Positions 36,598 to 48,100 of a DNA stretch of 64,000 nucleotides are shown here, piece after piece. The notes beneath the pieces are model-generated. The model saw only the letters and a program-made list of their open reading frames with translations. It was not told where the DNA came from and ran no database searches. The DNA comes from Boswellia sacra. Lineage: Eukaryota > Streptophyta > Magnoliopsida > Sapindales > Burseraceae. The stretch spans positions 1 through 64,000 of the forward strand of contig SNVD02011546.1 of NCBI GenBank assembly GCA_013180625.2, given 5' to 3'. A program made the translations under genes and the position numbers. Positions within the stretch are counted from its first letter, which is position 1. Each line of letters begins with the position of its first letter.

Positions 36598-36901
36598 ATC
36601 TCCCCCTTTTTGATGATGACAAACCATTGATTGCTTTCAAATAATATCTAAAATAAAGAATGAAAATAAAATAAAGAATAAACAAAAAATGGCACTTGTT
36701 ATGAATATAAGCAATCCAACTATTTCTCCCCCTTTTGTTATAATCAAAAAGATGTAATCAAATTAACTACTCCCCCTAAATATATTCTCCCCCTTAACAT
36801 ATGCTACCATTCAAAGATCATCATATAAAAAACAAAATTAAGACATATCCAACATGCCTAATTCTCTTCGAATTATGCAAAATATATCTTGACTAAGGGG
36901 T

Positions 36902-38915
36902 TTAGTCATATTTAGGTCTAGAGACTAATTCCCAAACTTGATTTGTCTCAAATTGGTTCATTTCTTCTTGCATAGCCAAAATCCAACTTTCCTCTTTTTT
37001 GGCTTCTTTAAAAAATTTTGGTTCAAATTGAGAGACAAATGTAAAATGATTACAAATGTTCCTAAAAGAAGATCTAGTTCTCATACCTTGTGATGGTTCA
37101 CCAATAATGAGATCTTTAGGGTGAGCTTTTGCGTACCTCTATTCCTTTGGTAATTCTTGAGAAGAATTATTTACTTCTTCAAGCTTTTATTGTTGAAGTT
37201 GTAATTCATTTTGGCTCTTTTCATTAAGCCTTGATTTCTTGATTTGCCTTTCTACCTCAACAATATCAATATCTAAATTCTTTGAAGAAATCACATTAGT
37301 TTCATCAATTTCAACATGCATAGAATCTTCAATAGTAAGAGTCTTTTTGTTAAAAACTCTATATGCCTTACTATGGTTGGAGTAGCCAACAAAAAATTCC
37401 AATATCGGCTTTTGCATCAAATTTTTCAAGGTTATCCTTGGTGTTTAAAATAAAACATTTACATCCAAAAACTTTAAAAAATCCAATGTTGCTTTTCTTC
37501 CTTTCCAAAGGTCATAAGGAGTTTTCTTTATTAAAGCTCTAATATGGACTCTATTGATTATAAAGAATGCGGTATTAACGGCTTTGACCTAAAAATATTT
37601 TGACAAATTATTTTCAAGTAACATGGTCTTAGCCATTTCTTGGATAGTCCTATTTTTTCTCTCAACAACACCATTTTGTTGTGGAGTTCTAGGTGCAGAA
37701 AAATTATGTTCAAAACCATTTTCATCACAAAGATTTTCAAATGCAACATTGTCTACTTCACGACCATGATCACTCCTAATGGACACAATAGAATACCCTT
37801 TTTTATTTTGGACTCTTTTTATAAATTTTGAAAAAACTTGTGTGGCCTCATTTTTAGTTTTCAAGAATAACACCCAAGTGAATATTGAATAATCATCCAC
37901 AATAACAAAAACATAATACTTTCCACCAAGGCTTTGAGTTCTTGATGGTCCAAATAAATCCAAATGAAGTAATTGTAGATGTTTATTTGTTGAAATAAAT
38001 TTCTTTTGTTTAAAAGAAGTTCTAACTTGTTTTCCAAATTAACAAGCATCACAAATCTTATCATTTTCAAATTTTATTTTTGGAAAACCATCAACTAAAT
38101 CATTTTTAGAAATTTTTGAAATTGTTTCCATGCTAGCATGACCTAAATCTTCTATGCCATAACCAAGCATCATGATTAACAATGAAACAATTTTCCACAT
38201 GATCATCAATATCAATTGTATAAATATTACCACATCTATTACCAATAAATAATGTCTTACTAGCATCCTTAATCGCACATTTATTAGGCTTAAAAGTAAC
38301 ACAATATCTATTATCACACAATTGATTAATGCTAATCAAATCATGTTTCAAAACATTAACAAGCAAAACATTTTCAATAAGAAGTGAAGAAGGGTTACCA
38401 ATATCACCATGTTCGATTACCCTTCCTTTTGGCATTATCACCGAAGGTCACGTATCCTCCTTTCTTCATGATTAATTTTGAGAACTTGGAGGCATCTCCG
38501 GTCATATGCTTTGAGCATCCACTATCTATGTAACACTTGTGTTTGCCACTCCTTTGTTTCTATAATCAACATTCAAAGAGAGACTTTTTGATACCCAAAT
38601 GTTCTTGGGTCCTTGGGGGTTAGTTATAGTACTTTTTGGAACCCATATTTGTTTCAAATTATGATTTCTTTTAATATAGCAAGAATATACTTTGTGTCAT
38701 TTTCTTCCACAATAGGTACATGAATGATTAGGATTATTCCTAGAAGATGCATGAACACAATAGTTTTTAAAATACTTTTGATTTTTATGAGTTTTATATT
38801 CTAAGCCTCTTTTATCAAAAATACACCTTTGGTTTTGTAACATAGAATTCAAATTTTTTGTGCTTTTTGTAAAACTATCAACAATATTTCTAAAGTCATT
38901 ATTTTCCTTTTTCAA
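36902..38915 (-). pseudogene. Copia A nucleocapsid, protease and integrase, interrupted
   Basis: After gag come a CCHC-like start (HSCTYCGRK, 38710), protease-side segments (NPSSLLIENVLLVN, LISINQLCDNRYCVTF), the HHCC region (WLWHRRF, CDAC), and the integrase core with the first Asp in HLDLFGPSRTQSLGGKYYVF, the second in IRSDHGREVDN and the Glu in PQQNGVVERKNRTIQEMAK. The tail reads FFVGYSNHSKAYRVFNKKT and ends with QEEMNQFETNQVWELVSRP. Stops near 38036, 37590 and 37430 and several shifts break it. Compared with relatives, roughly 500 residues of RT and RNase H are missing. Confidence 0.9.
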
Positions 38916-38951
38916 AATAACATTTTCTTTCTCTAATTTATCAAAATCCTT

Positions 38952-39932
38952 TTATTTTAAAATCTCATTTTCTGTTTTTAAAAAATGTATTTGACTTTCC
39001 AAATTTTCAAAATCTTTTTGTTTTAAAATTTCATTTTCATTTTCTAAAGCTTCATTTATTTCCACCAACTCTTCTAATTGAGATAACATGATTTTTGACT
39101 TCTTTTTGAAAGCATTGATTTTTGAATTTTGTTTATCAATTTGCACATGTAAATTTTGGAATGCTTCAAGTAATTCATCATATGAAAGCTTAGGATCATG
39201 GTTTAGAATACCTATCTCATTTTCTCTTAAAGCCATGAAGCACATGTTTACCACTTTGCAATCTTCTTCTTCATTCTCCTTCAAGGTGATTTCGTGAGTC
39301 ATGAGAGAACCCATAAGTTCTTCTAATGGTAGTTTGGTGAGGTCCTTTGCTTCTTGAATTGCTGTCACATTTGGCTCCCAAGATTTTGGTAGACACCTAA
39401 GAATCTTTCCCACCATTTCAACATTAGAATAAGATTTACCAAGAGATTTCAAACCATTGATAATATCCGTAAATCTAGTAAACATTTCAGAAATTGATTC
39501 ATCCGATTTCATCTTAAAAAGCTCATAACTATGAACTAGCGTACTAACTTTAGATTCTTTAACTTGACTAGTTCCTTCATGAGTTACTTCAAGTGAGTGC
39601 CATATTTCTTGTGCCATGGAACAAGTGGATATTCTATTAAACTCATTTCTATCTAGAGCACAATATAACACATTCATAGCTTTAGCATTCAAACTCAATT
39701 TCTTTTTATCATCTTCACTAAACTCTTTAGGTTCTTTAAGCATGCATTCCCCATTTTCAACTTTGGTAGGAACAAAAGATCCTTCCAAAATAATAGACCA
39801 CAAATCATAATCAAAAGATTTCAAGAAAATACTCATTCTAGTTTTCCAATAAGAGTAATCACTTCCATGAAAAAATGGAGGTCTAGATATAGAAAGTCCT
39901 TCAACATATGAAGTTGAATTAAAAGTTGCCAT
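38952..39932 (-). CDS. Copia A gag polyprotein (intact 326-codon ORF)
   Basis: The frame is uninterrupted from an ATG 56 bp inside the 5' LTR edge, starting MATFNSTSYVEGLSISRPPF. It has the DUF4219/UBN2-type gag fold signatures: FHGSDYSYWKTRMSIFLKSF, AMNVLYCALDRNEFNRISTC, AQEIWHSLEVTHEGTSQVKE and LPKSWEPNVTAIQEAKDLTK. The C-terminal third is a charged coiled coil (LSQLEELVEINEALENENEI). It would form the virus-like particle shell. This is the best-preserved coding region of the window and suggests recent activity or supply of particles for the family. It ends in-frame before the zinc knuckle, so gag-pol continuity is lost. Confidence 0.9.
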   Translation of the reverse strand: MATFNSTSYVEGLSISRPPFFHGSDYSYWKTRMSIFLKSFDYDLWSIILEGSFVPTKVENGECMLKEPKEFSEDDKKKLSLNAKAMNVLYCALDRNEFNRISTCSMAQEIWHSLEVTHEGTSQVKESKVSTLVHSYELFKMKSDESISEMFTRFTDIINGLKSLGKSYSNVEMVGKILRCLPKSWEPNVTAIQEAKDLTKLPLEELMGSLMTHEITLKENEEEDCKVVNMCFMALRENEIGILNHDPKLSYDELLEAFQNLHVQIDKQNSKINAFKKKSKIMLSQLEELVEINEALENENEILKQKDFENLESQIHFLKTENEILK

Positions 39933-39970
39933 AGCTCAAAAATCGATTAAGATTTAAAATAAATGAGCAA

Positions 39971-39988
39971 CCTTGCTCTGATACCACT
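39971..39988 (-). promoter_or_regulatory. Primer-binding site of copia A
   Basis: On the minus strand the sequence after the 5' LTR and a 2-nt spacer is TGGTATCAGAGCAAGG, complementary to the 3' end of plant initiator methionine tRNA, the usual primer of plant copia elements. Confidence 0.93.
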
Positions 39989-41669
39989 TGTTGACCTAGG
40001 TATGGCAACCCAAGAGGGGGGGTGAATTGGGTTTTTATTTAAGAAAGCGGATTTAGAAAACTTTTCTTGAAAGATCAAAATTAGTTCACTCTTTCTTTGA
40101 GAATAAAGGTGAAGAAGATGAAATTAGAATTTATCAAAGATGCAATCAAAAGAATAATAATAATGAACAATCACAAGTGCAAGTGCAAGTAAATGTAAAG
40201 AGGAAAGGGATAGAGAGAGTGCAAACTCAATTTATGTGATTCGGCAAACCTTGCCTACGTCTACGGGCTCCCAGCTCCACGAGCTAAGCTTTCCACTAAG
40301 TTGTAGAAATCTTTACAACTTGCTTGATGAACAACCTCACCAAGACTTTTTACTTCAACCCTTGATAACACCACACCAAGAGTTCTTCTTGATGAACAAC
40401 CTCACCAAGGTAACTTCCTTCAACTCTTGATAACACACAACAAGAGTTCACTCAAGGATAACTTTTATCCTTTACAAGAAGATCTCACTCTCACCACAAT
40501 ACAAGAACAAAGAAAATTCTTACAACAAAAGTACAACTCTCTTCAAAGAGTAGATAAAGAATATAAAAGCTCTCTAGACTTGATATTTCTCTTGTTTTAT
40601 GTTTGATAGATTCTTCTCTTCTTCTTGCTGAATGCATGGGAGAAGGGCTCCTTTTATAGGCAAATGGGATGAACTTAATCAAGTGAAGACACCAACTACA
40701 AATTTTCTGCCCACCATAAAAACCAAAATTTTGTCTAACATTTTGTTCAATGTTTCGTTTGCAATTTGAAATTATGCAAAACATAAAAGATCTGCAAAAT
40801 TGAATAAGATTTCCAACGCATCAAGAACCAAGTCATTTGGATATCTCTAACTCAAGATATAGCAGAAACACCATTCGGTGCTTATGTGACTTGATTTTTC
40901 TTCCTTGTGTCAGTCCATGAAATTGAATGATAATTCTGTCAGCCTTCCGTTTGAAATTTGAATTTCTTCAAAACTTAAAAGATCTTCATATGTGAATAAT
41001 ATTTCCAAAACATTAAGAATCAAAGCATTTGGATATCTCTATCTTAAGATATAGCTAAAACACCATTTGGTGCTCATGTGAGTTGATTTTTTTTCTCTGT
41101 GTCAGTCCACCGAATTACATGTAAATTATGTCGACCTTCCATTTGAAATTTGAATTTCTTCAAAACATATGAAATGTGACTCGTTAAGTCTTATTTCTAA
41201 TGTCATAAGAATCAAGTCATTTTGATAGTTCTATCTCAAGATATGTCCAAAAGAGTATTCAGTACCCATGTCAGCTGCTTTCATTTGTCTTTCAACTTGC
41301 ATGATGATTTGGACAACCTTGCACTTGAAATTTGAATTTCTTTAAAACATATGAAATGTTATAAATTAGGTAATATTTCCAAAGGCTCAAGAATCATGTC
41401 ATTTGGGCATTTGTAGAGAAATATATGAGCAATTGATTGAATATTGCTCGTATGTCACATTCCTTGAATCAAACATTGTTCTTAAACTTTGGTGCCTTTA
41501 ACATGTAGTCTTCTCCTTAGCTTCAACACTTCATTTTAATAAGCCTCTTCTTGATTTTAAAATTATTTCAATGATCTTACTCTTGCACATAAATAAACAT
41601 GTTAGTAAATCTCAATTAATCAATGTGTATTGTTATCATCAAAATTATCATGTAGCCTTAGGGCTAACA
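39989..41669 (-). repeat. 5' LTR of copia A
   Basis: It is the partner of 34729-36597 and shares the TGTTGACC start and GGGCTAACA end. It has two copies of the 65-bp unit instead of five. As the 5' LTR it should carry the element promoter, upstream of gag at 39932. Confidence 0.93.
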
Positions 41670-41674
41670 TGTTG

Positions 41675-43190
41675 TTGATGAGGATGCAAAATTACCTTTT
41701 GTATACCCCAAGCCATGTTTGTTGGAATTGTCTCTTCCCAGACTCAAGGTCTGATCAAGTTTAGCTAACCCAATTCTGAGTTGATCAACATATCTTTTAT
41801 TCTTAACCGGTTTTGCTGTAATTTTCTCAATATGTGCTGTTTTGTCTGTCAAAGCAAGCTCTAATTCTGTGATGCAATTTTTAGCACAAGATTTTTCACA
41901 TTTCAACACTTCAATCTCTTTCTTCAAAGATTTGATTTCTTCTTTCTGACTCAGCCATTCACCATAGATTACATTGTAAGTTTCTTGCAGTTCTTCATAA
42001 TATTCTGGATCATCTTCAATATCTAAATGTTGATCATTAGTTCTGTATTTTTTTGTTGTGATAAAGATAACAACTTTCCTTTTATCAACTACAGATGCTA
42101 TAAATGCAACAAAATTACTCATGCATTCTTGATCTTCTGAATCATATTCTGAATCATCACTCCAGGTAGCTGTCAAGCCCTTGTTCTTCTTTTTAAGATT
42201 AGCTCATTCAGATTGAATATACCTATAACCAGAACACTCATAGCACTGAATCTGTTCTTTCTTACGAGGTTGTTTTCATTTCTTCTTGTCATTCTCCTAG
42301 CTGAATTTTCTAAACTTGTCTTCATTTGAGTTTAATGGCTTTCCTTGATTCTTTTTCCTGAAATTCTTTTTCATGAACTTGACATAATTTTGTGTTAGAA
42401 AAGCAATTTGTTTAGAATCAGTTTCATCAATCTCATCATTACTTTTATCATCAGACTTTTTAGTTTTAATATTAAATGCAATGCTCTTTCCTTTTTGCTT
42501 CCTAGCACTATGATTAATCTTAAAGTTTTGGAGAATGCCAATAAGATCATCAACCCTCGTCTCATCAGTGTTTTTAACTTCCTCAATGGCTGAAATTTTA
42601 GTATGAAATTTATCAAGGACAGATCTAATTATTTTACTAACAACTTCTGCATCAGTAAAAGTTTTGCCAAGCATATATGCAGAATTGGTGATGTGACACA
42701 ACTTAGAATAAAAATCAGAAATTGACTCATCTACATGCATCATCAAGTTTTAAAATAATGAATTTAATCTCATCAATTTAGATCTTTTAACCAAAGCTGT
42801 ACCTTCATGCTTTACCTCAATAATGTCCCAAGCTTTTTTAGCCACTTTGCACCTTGAAATATGTCCAAAGTTGTTTAAATCCACAGTAGCAAAAATTGCA
42901 TTAAGAGCCTTTGAGTTCTAGCTTGAACGTAGGTATTCTTCATCAATCCATTCCTCCTCAGGTTTTGGTTCAGAATTGCCAAAAGCATTCAATCTTGTTA
43001 GTGGTGTCCATTCTTTAAGCACACTAGTCCATGCCCTGTCATCAAGAGATTTGATATACATCATCATTCTTACTTTTCAATATGAATAATTACCATCATC
43101 AAGAATAGGTGGTTGTGTTTCGAATCCTCCATTACAAATAAACTCCTTTCCTCCAAATCAACGGGACCTTTCTTCACTTACATGTCAGTG
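41675..43190 (-). pseudogene. Copia B gag
   Basis: Minus-strand blocks typical of copia gag are visible. About 42746-42297 has DESISDFYSKLCHITNSAYM, LGKTFTDAEVVSKIIRSVLD and KFHTKISAIEEVKNTDETRV. A zinc-knuckle remnant (CYECSGYRY, 42240) follows. Then 42176-41675 is a 170-codon open segment with an acidic start and a coiled coil (EWLSQKEEIKSLKKEIEVLK). The upstream part to about 43190 is recognisable but full of stops. The right-hand reading frame is cut by the element A insertion at 41674. Confidence 0.85.
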
Positions 43191-43192
43191 AA

Positions 43193-43209
43193 CCTGCTCT
43201 GATACCAAT
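43193..43209 (-). promoter_or_regulatory. Primer-binding site of copia B
   Basis: Minus-strand TGGTATCAGAGCAGG lies 2 nt from the inner edge of the 5' LTR and is complementary to initiator Met tRNA. Confidence 0.92.
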
Positions 43210-44056
43210 TGTGAGATCTGGAAGTATGAAGTTAGTTACAATAAAATAGTAAACTGTAAAGTAAAATGGCATAGGATGATTTTACGTGGTTCGGTTATAA
43301 AATCTACATCCATGGATAGCTTTGAGCTACAATTCACTAAGTTCTTGTTTATACAATCTTTAAGATTGCTTACAGTGCTGATTCACTCCACACACTGACC
43401 TAATCTTTGTAAAACAAAATTCTGCCAAGATCTTTAACTCTAGTAACATTGCCCACTCTTTGTTACTGACAACTTAACAATACGCTGTTAAGTAAAACAT
43501 AACCACGATGTCTGACACTGAATTATATAAACACTCAACTTGCAATTTCTCTCAAGTATTTACTAACTTAGACAGACTGAATCAACACAAACACAACCTT
43601 CTCATAAATGAATAAAATATTCATAAAATCAAAGAAGCATTCCCTATTTTGCGTTGAAGCTCTCCTCTAAATCTTGGAATGCCGTGACATACACACACCC
43701 ATATAAGTTATGTAGAATAACGTTATATATAGTGTGATATCTAATTGTGCTATCTCTCCAAAATCCTATAAAATCTTAATCAAACTCAATTAGGATAAAG
43801 AACAATAATTTAGAAAGTGCTATAAGTAATCTCCTAAATAAAATAGGACACAAATAAATAGACTTCTAATTTAACTACGATACATCAAATAATGCTCTAA
43901 TCTAAAGAGATATTCATTATGAATCAAGTACTTTCTAAATCATACTTTGAGAAACTGTAAAATAAGAAATAATATAACACACTAGTTTAATCACAAGTTG
44001 GTCTAAAATTCTCATGTGCATGGCATATGCAAGAGTGCCACACGTTGACACCAACA
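43210..44056 (-). repeat. 5' LTR of copia B
   Basis: An 847-bp LTR from TGTGAGATCTGG to CACCAACA, partner of 25906-26755. It is followed at once by the target duplication ATCCT (44057-44061). Confidence 0.92.
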
Positions 44057-44540
44057 ATCCTAAATGAATTTCATTGCTCATAGATCTCATAATGGTCAAC
44101 CCTAAATGAAAAAGGATAATTTGTTTATTTTCATCAAGAAATAAGCGAAAAACATGGTGACTCAATATTTACCCTTTAGAAATGACCTATCAACAATTAA
44201 CAATAACTGGTCATATAGTAGAGGTAAATCCTAAAAAGGAAGCCCTTATTCTCGTGAAAAAAAATTTAAAACAATTACTTGCATATGTTTTCAATGTTGT
44301 CACTATTTTTAGCTTTTGATTATTCAACCATGTAACTATATTAGTTGTTCTAAAATTGACTCTTTGGCCTCAAAGCTTTATTATATGATATGGTAATCCC
44401 TAAATCTTTTGAAACATCCTTTAATATTTCCCTAGGTCGATATCTTGTAGAAGTAGGTTTCATGTTTGAGGACTTTACACGTTGATTTCTCTTGACTTGA
44501 CCAATCCCTTTCTCATTTCTTTTCAGTAATCGCACATTGA
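44057..44540 (-). pseudogene. Mutator-like transposase remnant, N-terminal part
   Basis: Minus-strand 44535-44350 reads STRYRPREILKDVSKDLGIT and SYNKALRPK, matching the MULE N-terminal region (a prediction such as I..DI...YGV.LSY.KAWRAKE). Further down come FTRIRASFLGF, PVIVNC*DRSFLKGKY (the family VDGTFLKGKY block with the first catalytic Asp) and FFAYFLDENKQI. Stops and shifts are frequent. The frame continues across the copia B insertion into 25905-25190. Confidence 0.68.
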
Positions 44541-44698
44541 CTTCATCAAAATAATCTTTTATTGAAAAAAGATTATTTTATTTATGGGAGATTATTAAGG
44601 GCTACAATGAGGATTCTTAACTCCACCTTTTTAATAAAAGTTGAAGAGATTCACTAGGAAAATTAAACTATAGTTTATCACTTGTTCATTTAATCTAT

Positions 44699-44912
44699 GA
44701 GTAATGCTACTCTTACAAACTACTCATACAAACTCACCTACACAAACATGCATGGCATAATGTGATTTGATAAATAAATGTGGCGATTTGATAAATATAT
44801 ATTAATAATAAATGACATGAATTAACATGGGTGATGTGGCGATCATATAGGGATGCCACATCAATTTGTATGTGTGAATTTGTATAAATAGTTTGTATGA
44901 GTAGCATTACTC
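44699..44912. mobile_element. 214-bp MITE, Mutator type
   Basis: Terminal inverted repeats of about 40 bp begin GAGTAATGCTACTC and end GAGTAGCATTACTC. They are flanked by 9-bp direct repeats TTAATCTAT (44690-44698) and TCAATCTAT (44913-44921) with one mismatch. The size, lack of coding capacity and 9-bp duplication fit a Mutator-derived miniature element. Confidence 0.82.
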
Positions 44913-44977
44913 TCAATCTATTCATCAATTTGACTTATATCCCAAATGTTAAGATTATGCTCTCAGAGTCAAACCTC

Positions 44978-45130
44978 CACTACAAGAAATTTTTACATAT
45001 TTGTCATTTTATAATTTTTTTATTTATTTATCAGTTTTATAAAAAGTGACTTCTATAACACCAATTAGAAAGCCATACCTGATTTTTGATATTATTTGTC
45101 ACTTTTCGTGCAATTCTAATTAAACAGTTA
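44978..45130 (+). mobile_element. CACTA left terminus, partner not found
   Basis: CACTACAAGAAATTTTTACA is followed by TATTTGTCATTTTATAA and later TTATTTGTCACTTTTCG. This matches the left ends at 54030 and 63130 (ACATATTTGTCACT). No TTCTTGTAGTG terminus follows before 49007, so the element is truncated or its right end is too decayed to see. Confidence 0.7.
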
Positions 45131-48100
45131 TGGCGCCTTAAAAATAGTGGCATGTAAAGTACAAAAAACCCTTTGTCTCTCTACACTTTTCCCTCTTTAG
45201 TTTTTAGTCTCCCTCTTCTCATTTCCCTCTTAACTTTTTAGTCTCCCTCTTCTCATTTCACTTTTTTGCTTTGGATCGTAGCTTTCAATTTTGTCTTAGC
45301 CATCGTAGCTTTCTCAATGCCTCATGGACCCAGAATCATCACCTCACTCGAATTTCCTCTTTGTGTAATAATATTACCAGATCAACACTAGATCGATGCT
45401 AAATATCATTAGCTCAGTTCACTTCATGCTCACCTGGCCACTCATTGATTTCATACTCTCACCCACTCATTGCTTCCCTCGATCATTAGTTGATTTATTT
45501 GAAGATCTTGTTTGTTTGTTGAAGACCGAAATGGTTTGCAGTCACCCAAATGTTTTGACACTAATCTATCCTTACCAATCACCCAAACCCTTCACCATCT
45601 AACCATTTCTTCAACCTAAATAGTTCGATTTCTCAACATTTCTTCCCTCTTTCTTTACTTTAAAAAATAAATAAATAATTGTAGTATTTATTAATTCCTT
45701 TTTTTTTAATTTCAGGTTCTTATTTCTAGTCTTGTATTTCAATCTCTGGCAATTAATCAGAGATGCTTGTTGAGTACCAATGCCATAGCAGTGGTCGATG
45801 GTGAATCGAAAAATCTGATTGAGAAAAATCGTGTGAAAGCTGATTCTAAAGGAGGTCAAATATCAAGAGATTAAAGTCAAAGCAAGACCGACGATGGAAA
45901 ATTGGTTCATGGAGGGGTAAACTTATTTCATTTTATTTTAAAGAAAGAAAAAAATTGTATTAATATTAATTAATTTATCCTATCTATAATTTTATTTAAC
46001 TTACGTGACATGCATGCTATCTTTGCCTACCCACTTGCGAGCATAAAAGAAGAACGAAACCAAAATTAAATTTGGTTTGATGTCTGCTTCCCTCGAAACT
46101 TCTTCTAAGTTTGTTAGTATGTAAAGCTTTAGAAATTATTTTAAAATTTATCTATCTGTTGTGTGATTTCATGAGATAGAGAGAGAAAGAGGGCAATATT
46201 TAGCCTGGTTGGAATATCACAATGCAAATAGAGGCAGATAGAGTATGATTCGATTCATTACTTGCGATGTTAGGAGTTCTATTTCTTCGCTAGAATCACA
46301 TCATCGTGTGCTGAAGTCAGTGGTGAAATCTTCATCAATGATTCAATCTCCGAGTTTAATGGTGTATGTAACTTAGTTGTAGGGTTTCTTTAATTTGTTG
46401 ACATGCATGAATTCTGGTTTTATACAAGAATGCGTAGAACTTTCTTTTCTTTTCTTTTTTAATTAATTTATTTAAACTATTAGTACTTTTATATATTGCT
46501 TGTTTTATATTATGGTTGAGATATCGAGCCTTATTGGTTAAAATATATACGTGTTGGTTTGTAGACTGCTTAAAGTAAGCACAATTAGATTAGATAGGCC
46601 AATCGTAAATATAAATTGAAGGGCCATGCATAGAGTGCTACGTGAAAAAGAATGTCATATAGCCAGGTTCATAATATGGCTAATTAATTGATAATTTCTT
46701 GAAGCTTTTTGTTTTTTTAATTGTTTTCAACTTTTTTTGTGAGGCAACCACGTAGGATTTACTTAAGCAACTTGGGGAAGCGAACAAATTGATGACTTGT
46801 ACACATTAATTTTTTGTACAGCACAAGTGCTAGTTGGTCACCAAGTATTTTAATTAGCTAGGAAATATAACCATGAAGGATTGACTCATAGCCTTGTTTT
46901 ATTAGTTCAAAGTCAAGACTTATCTTAAGTGCATTCGTTAGAAATTAACCATAAATGTGGAAATTTAGCTAGCTATAATATTTTCTCAAGTGGACTTGAC
47001 TCGTACTAATTTGAATATATCTTTTAATCATGTAGAATTGGATGTCGTAGTCCTCATTGGCAATCAGAATTTTGAGTTAATTAACGTGTGGATAATGTTA
47101 GTTTTAGTATTCCTCTACTTTGTTGATATGAAATTTTGGCAGGAGTGCTAAAATCTTGCTTTAAAAAAAAAAGAAGATCAAGATTATTGATTAGTTAATT
47201 TTATTTTCAAGTTTTGCTTAAAATGTTCTTTATACGTGGTCAATCAGTTTTTTAGTTATCGAATATTCACGTGATTTTGCATTTTATCTTTAAATTTGAA
47301 TTGAGGAAACTAGAGAAAGAAGCTTAGAATAATATAAATTATTATTAGTGAATAATAAAAGAAACTTATCTTTTTCTTTTCATAATTGATTTGTATATAA
47401 TTCTCCACTTTTAAAAATAGAGAGAATATAAAAATGAAATAATTACATTACAAAAATATTCTAAAATTTTTCTTAAATAACTTTTTATTATTTACATCTT
47501 TTAATTTATCAAAAAGTTAAAAGCAAAGAAGTTTGATTGCTTAACTTTGGCTTAATTTGACCTTTTATTTGGAGGGAGTTATGAACTTCTATTAGTTATA
47601 AGCTGATCATGGCAGTACTACCTCAATTTAAGTTTCTAATTCTCTATGAATAATTTAGACCTTTAATTTTCTTCATAAAATAAAGTTTGCTGCACCATTT
47701 TAAGTTATCTGATGAAAGTTTCCTCAAGTTTGATGTTGACTTAAGGTTTACTTTAATCAAGTGAATTGTTCTCTCCCATGAAGCTTATTTGATCGATTAA
47801 ATTTCATTATTTACTATGTTGGACTATCCTTTTTTTTTATTTTACTGTCGCCATTTTCACTTCTTATATACAGCATCTTCTATAAACATGTGATCCCCCA
47901 ATGTCAATGGCTACTATAATTAAGTGCACATGAGCATACTAATTTGGTTGGAATTTATTACTTTCCTATCGACCAAAGGCACTGACACTATTGTCTATAC
48001 CATTATTCTACTTGCGTTATAAACCTTCTTACATTACATCACCTAATTTTGAACTATGATAAGATGCAATAGAAACATTCTTGATATAATAAAAATACTT

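Larger units (their letters stand above)
34729..41669 (-). mobile_element. Ty1/copia retrotransposon A, RT-deleted, nested in B
   Basis: LTRs at 34729-36597 (3', 1869 bp) and 39989-41669 (5', 1681 bp) start TGTTGACC and end GGGCTAACA. The target duplication TGTTG is perfect (34724-34728 and 41670-41674). The primer-binding site TGGTATCAGAGCAAGG lies at 39986-39971 and a polypurine tract at 36611-36598 (AAAAAGGGGGAGAT on the minus strand). The interior (3391 bp) encodes gag, protease and integrase. It stops at the first residues of RT (WELVSRPKYD, about 36905), so RT and RNase H are deleted and the element is non-autonomous. Confidence 0.95.
25906..44056 (-). mobile_element. Ty1/copia retrotransposon B (with nested insertions)
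   Basis: Matching LTRs lie at 25906-26755 (3') and 43210-44056 (5'), beginning TGTGAGATC and ending near CCAACA. The whole is flanked by the 5-bp duplication ATCCT at 25901-25905 and 44057-44061. A primer-binding site TGGTATCAGAGCAGG (initiator Met tRNA type) follows the 5' LTR at 43207-43193 after an AT spacer. Gag, protease, integrase, RT and RNase H follow on the minus strand, then an extra ORF before the 3' LTR. About 8.4 kb of its 18.2-kb span is later insertion (element A and an inverted LTR). Multiple stops make it defective. Confidence 0.93.
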
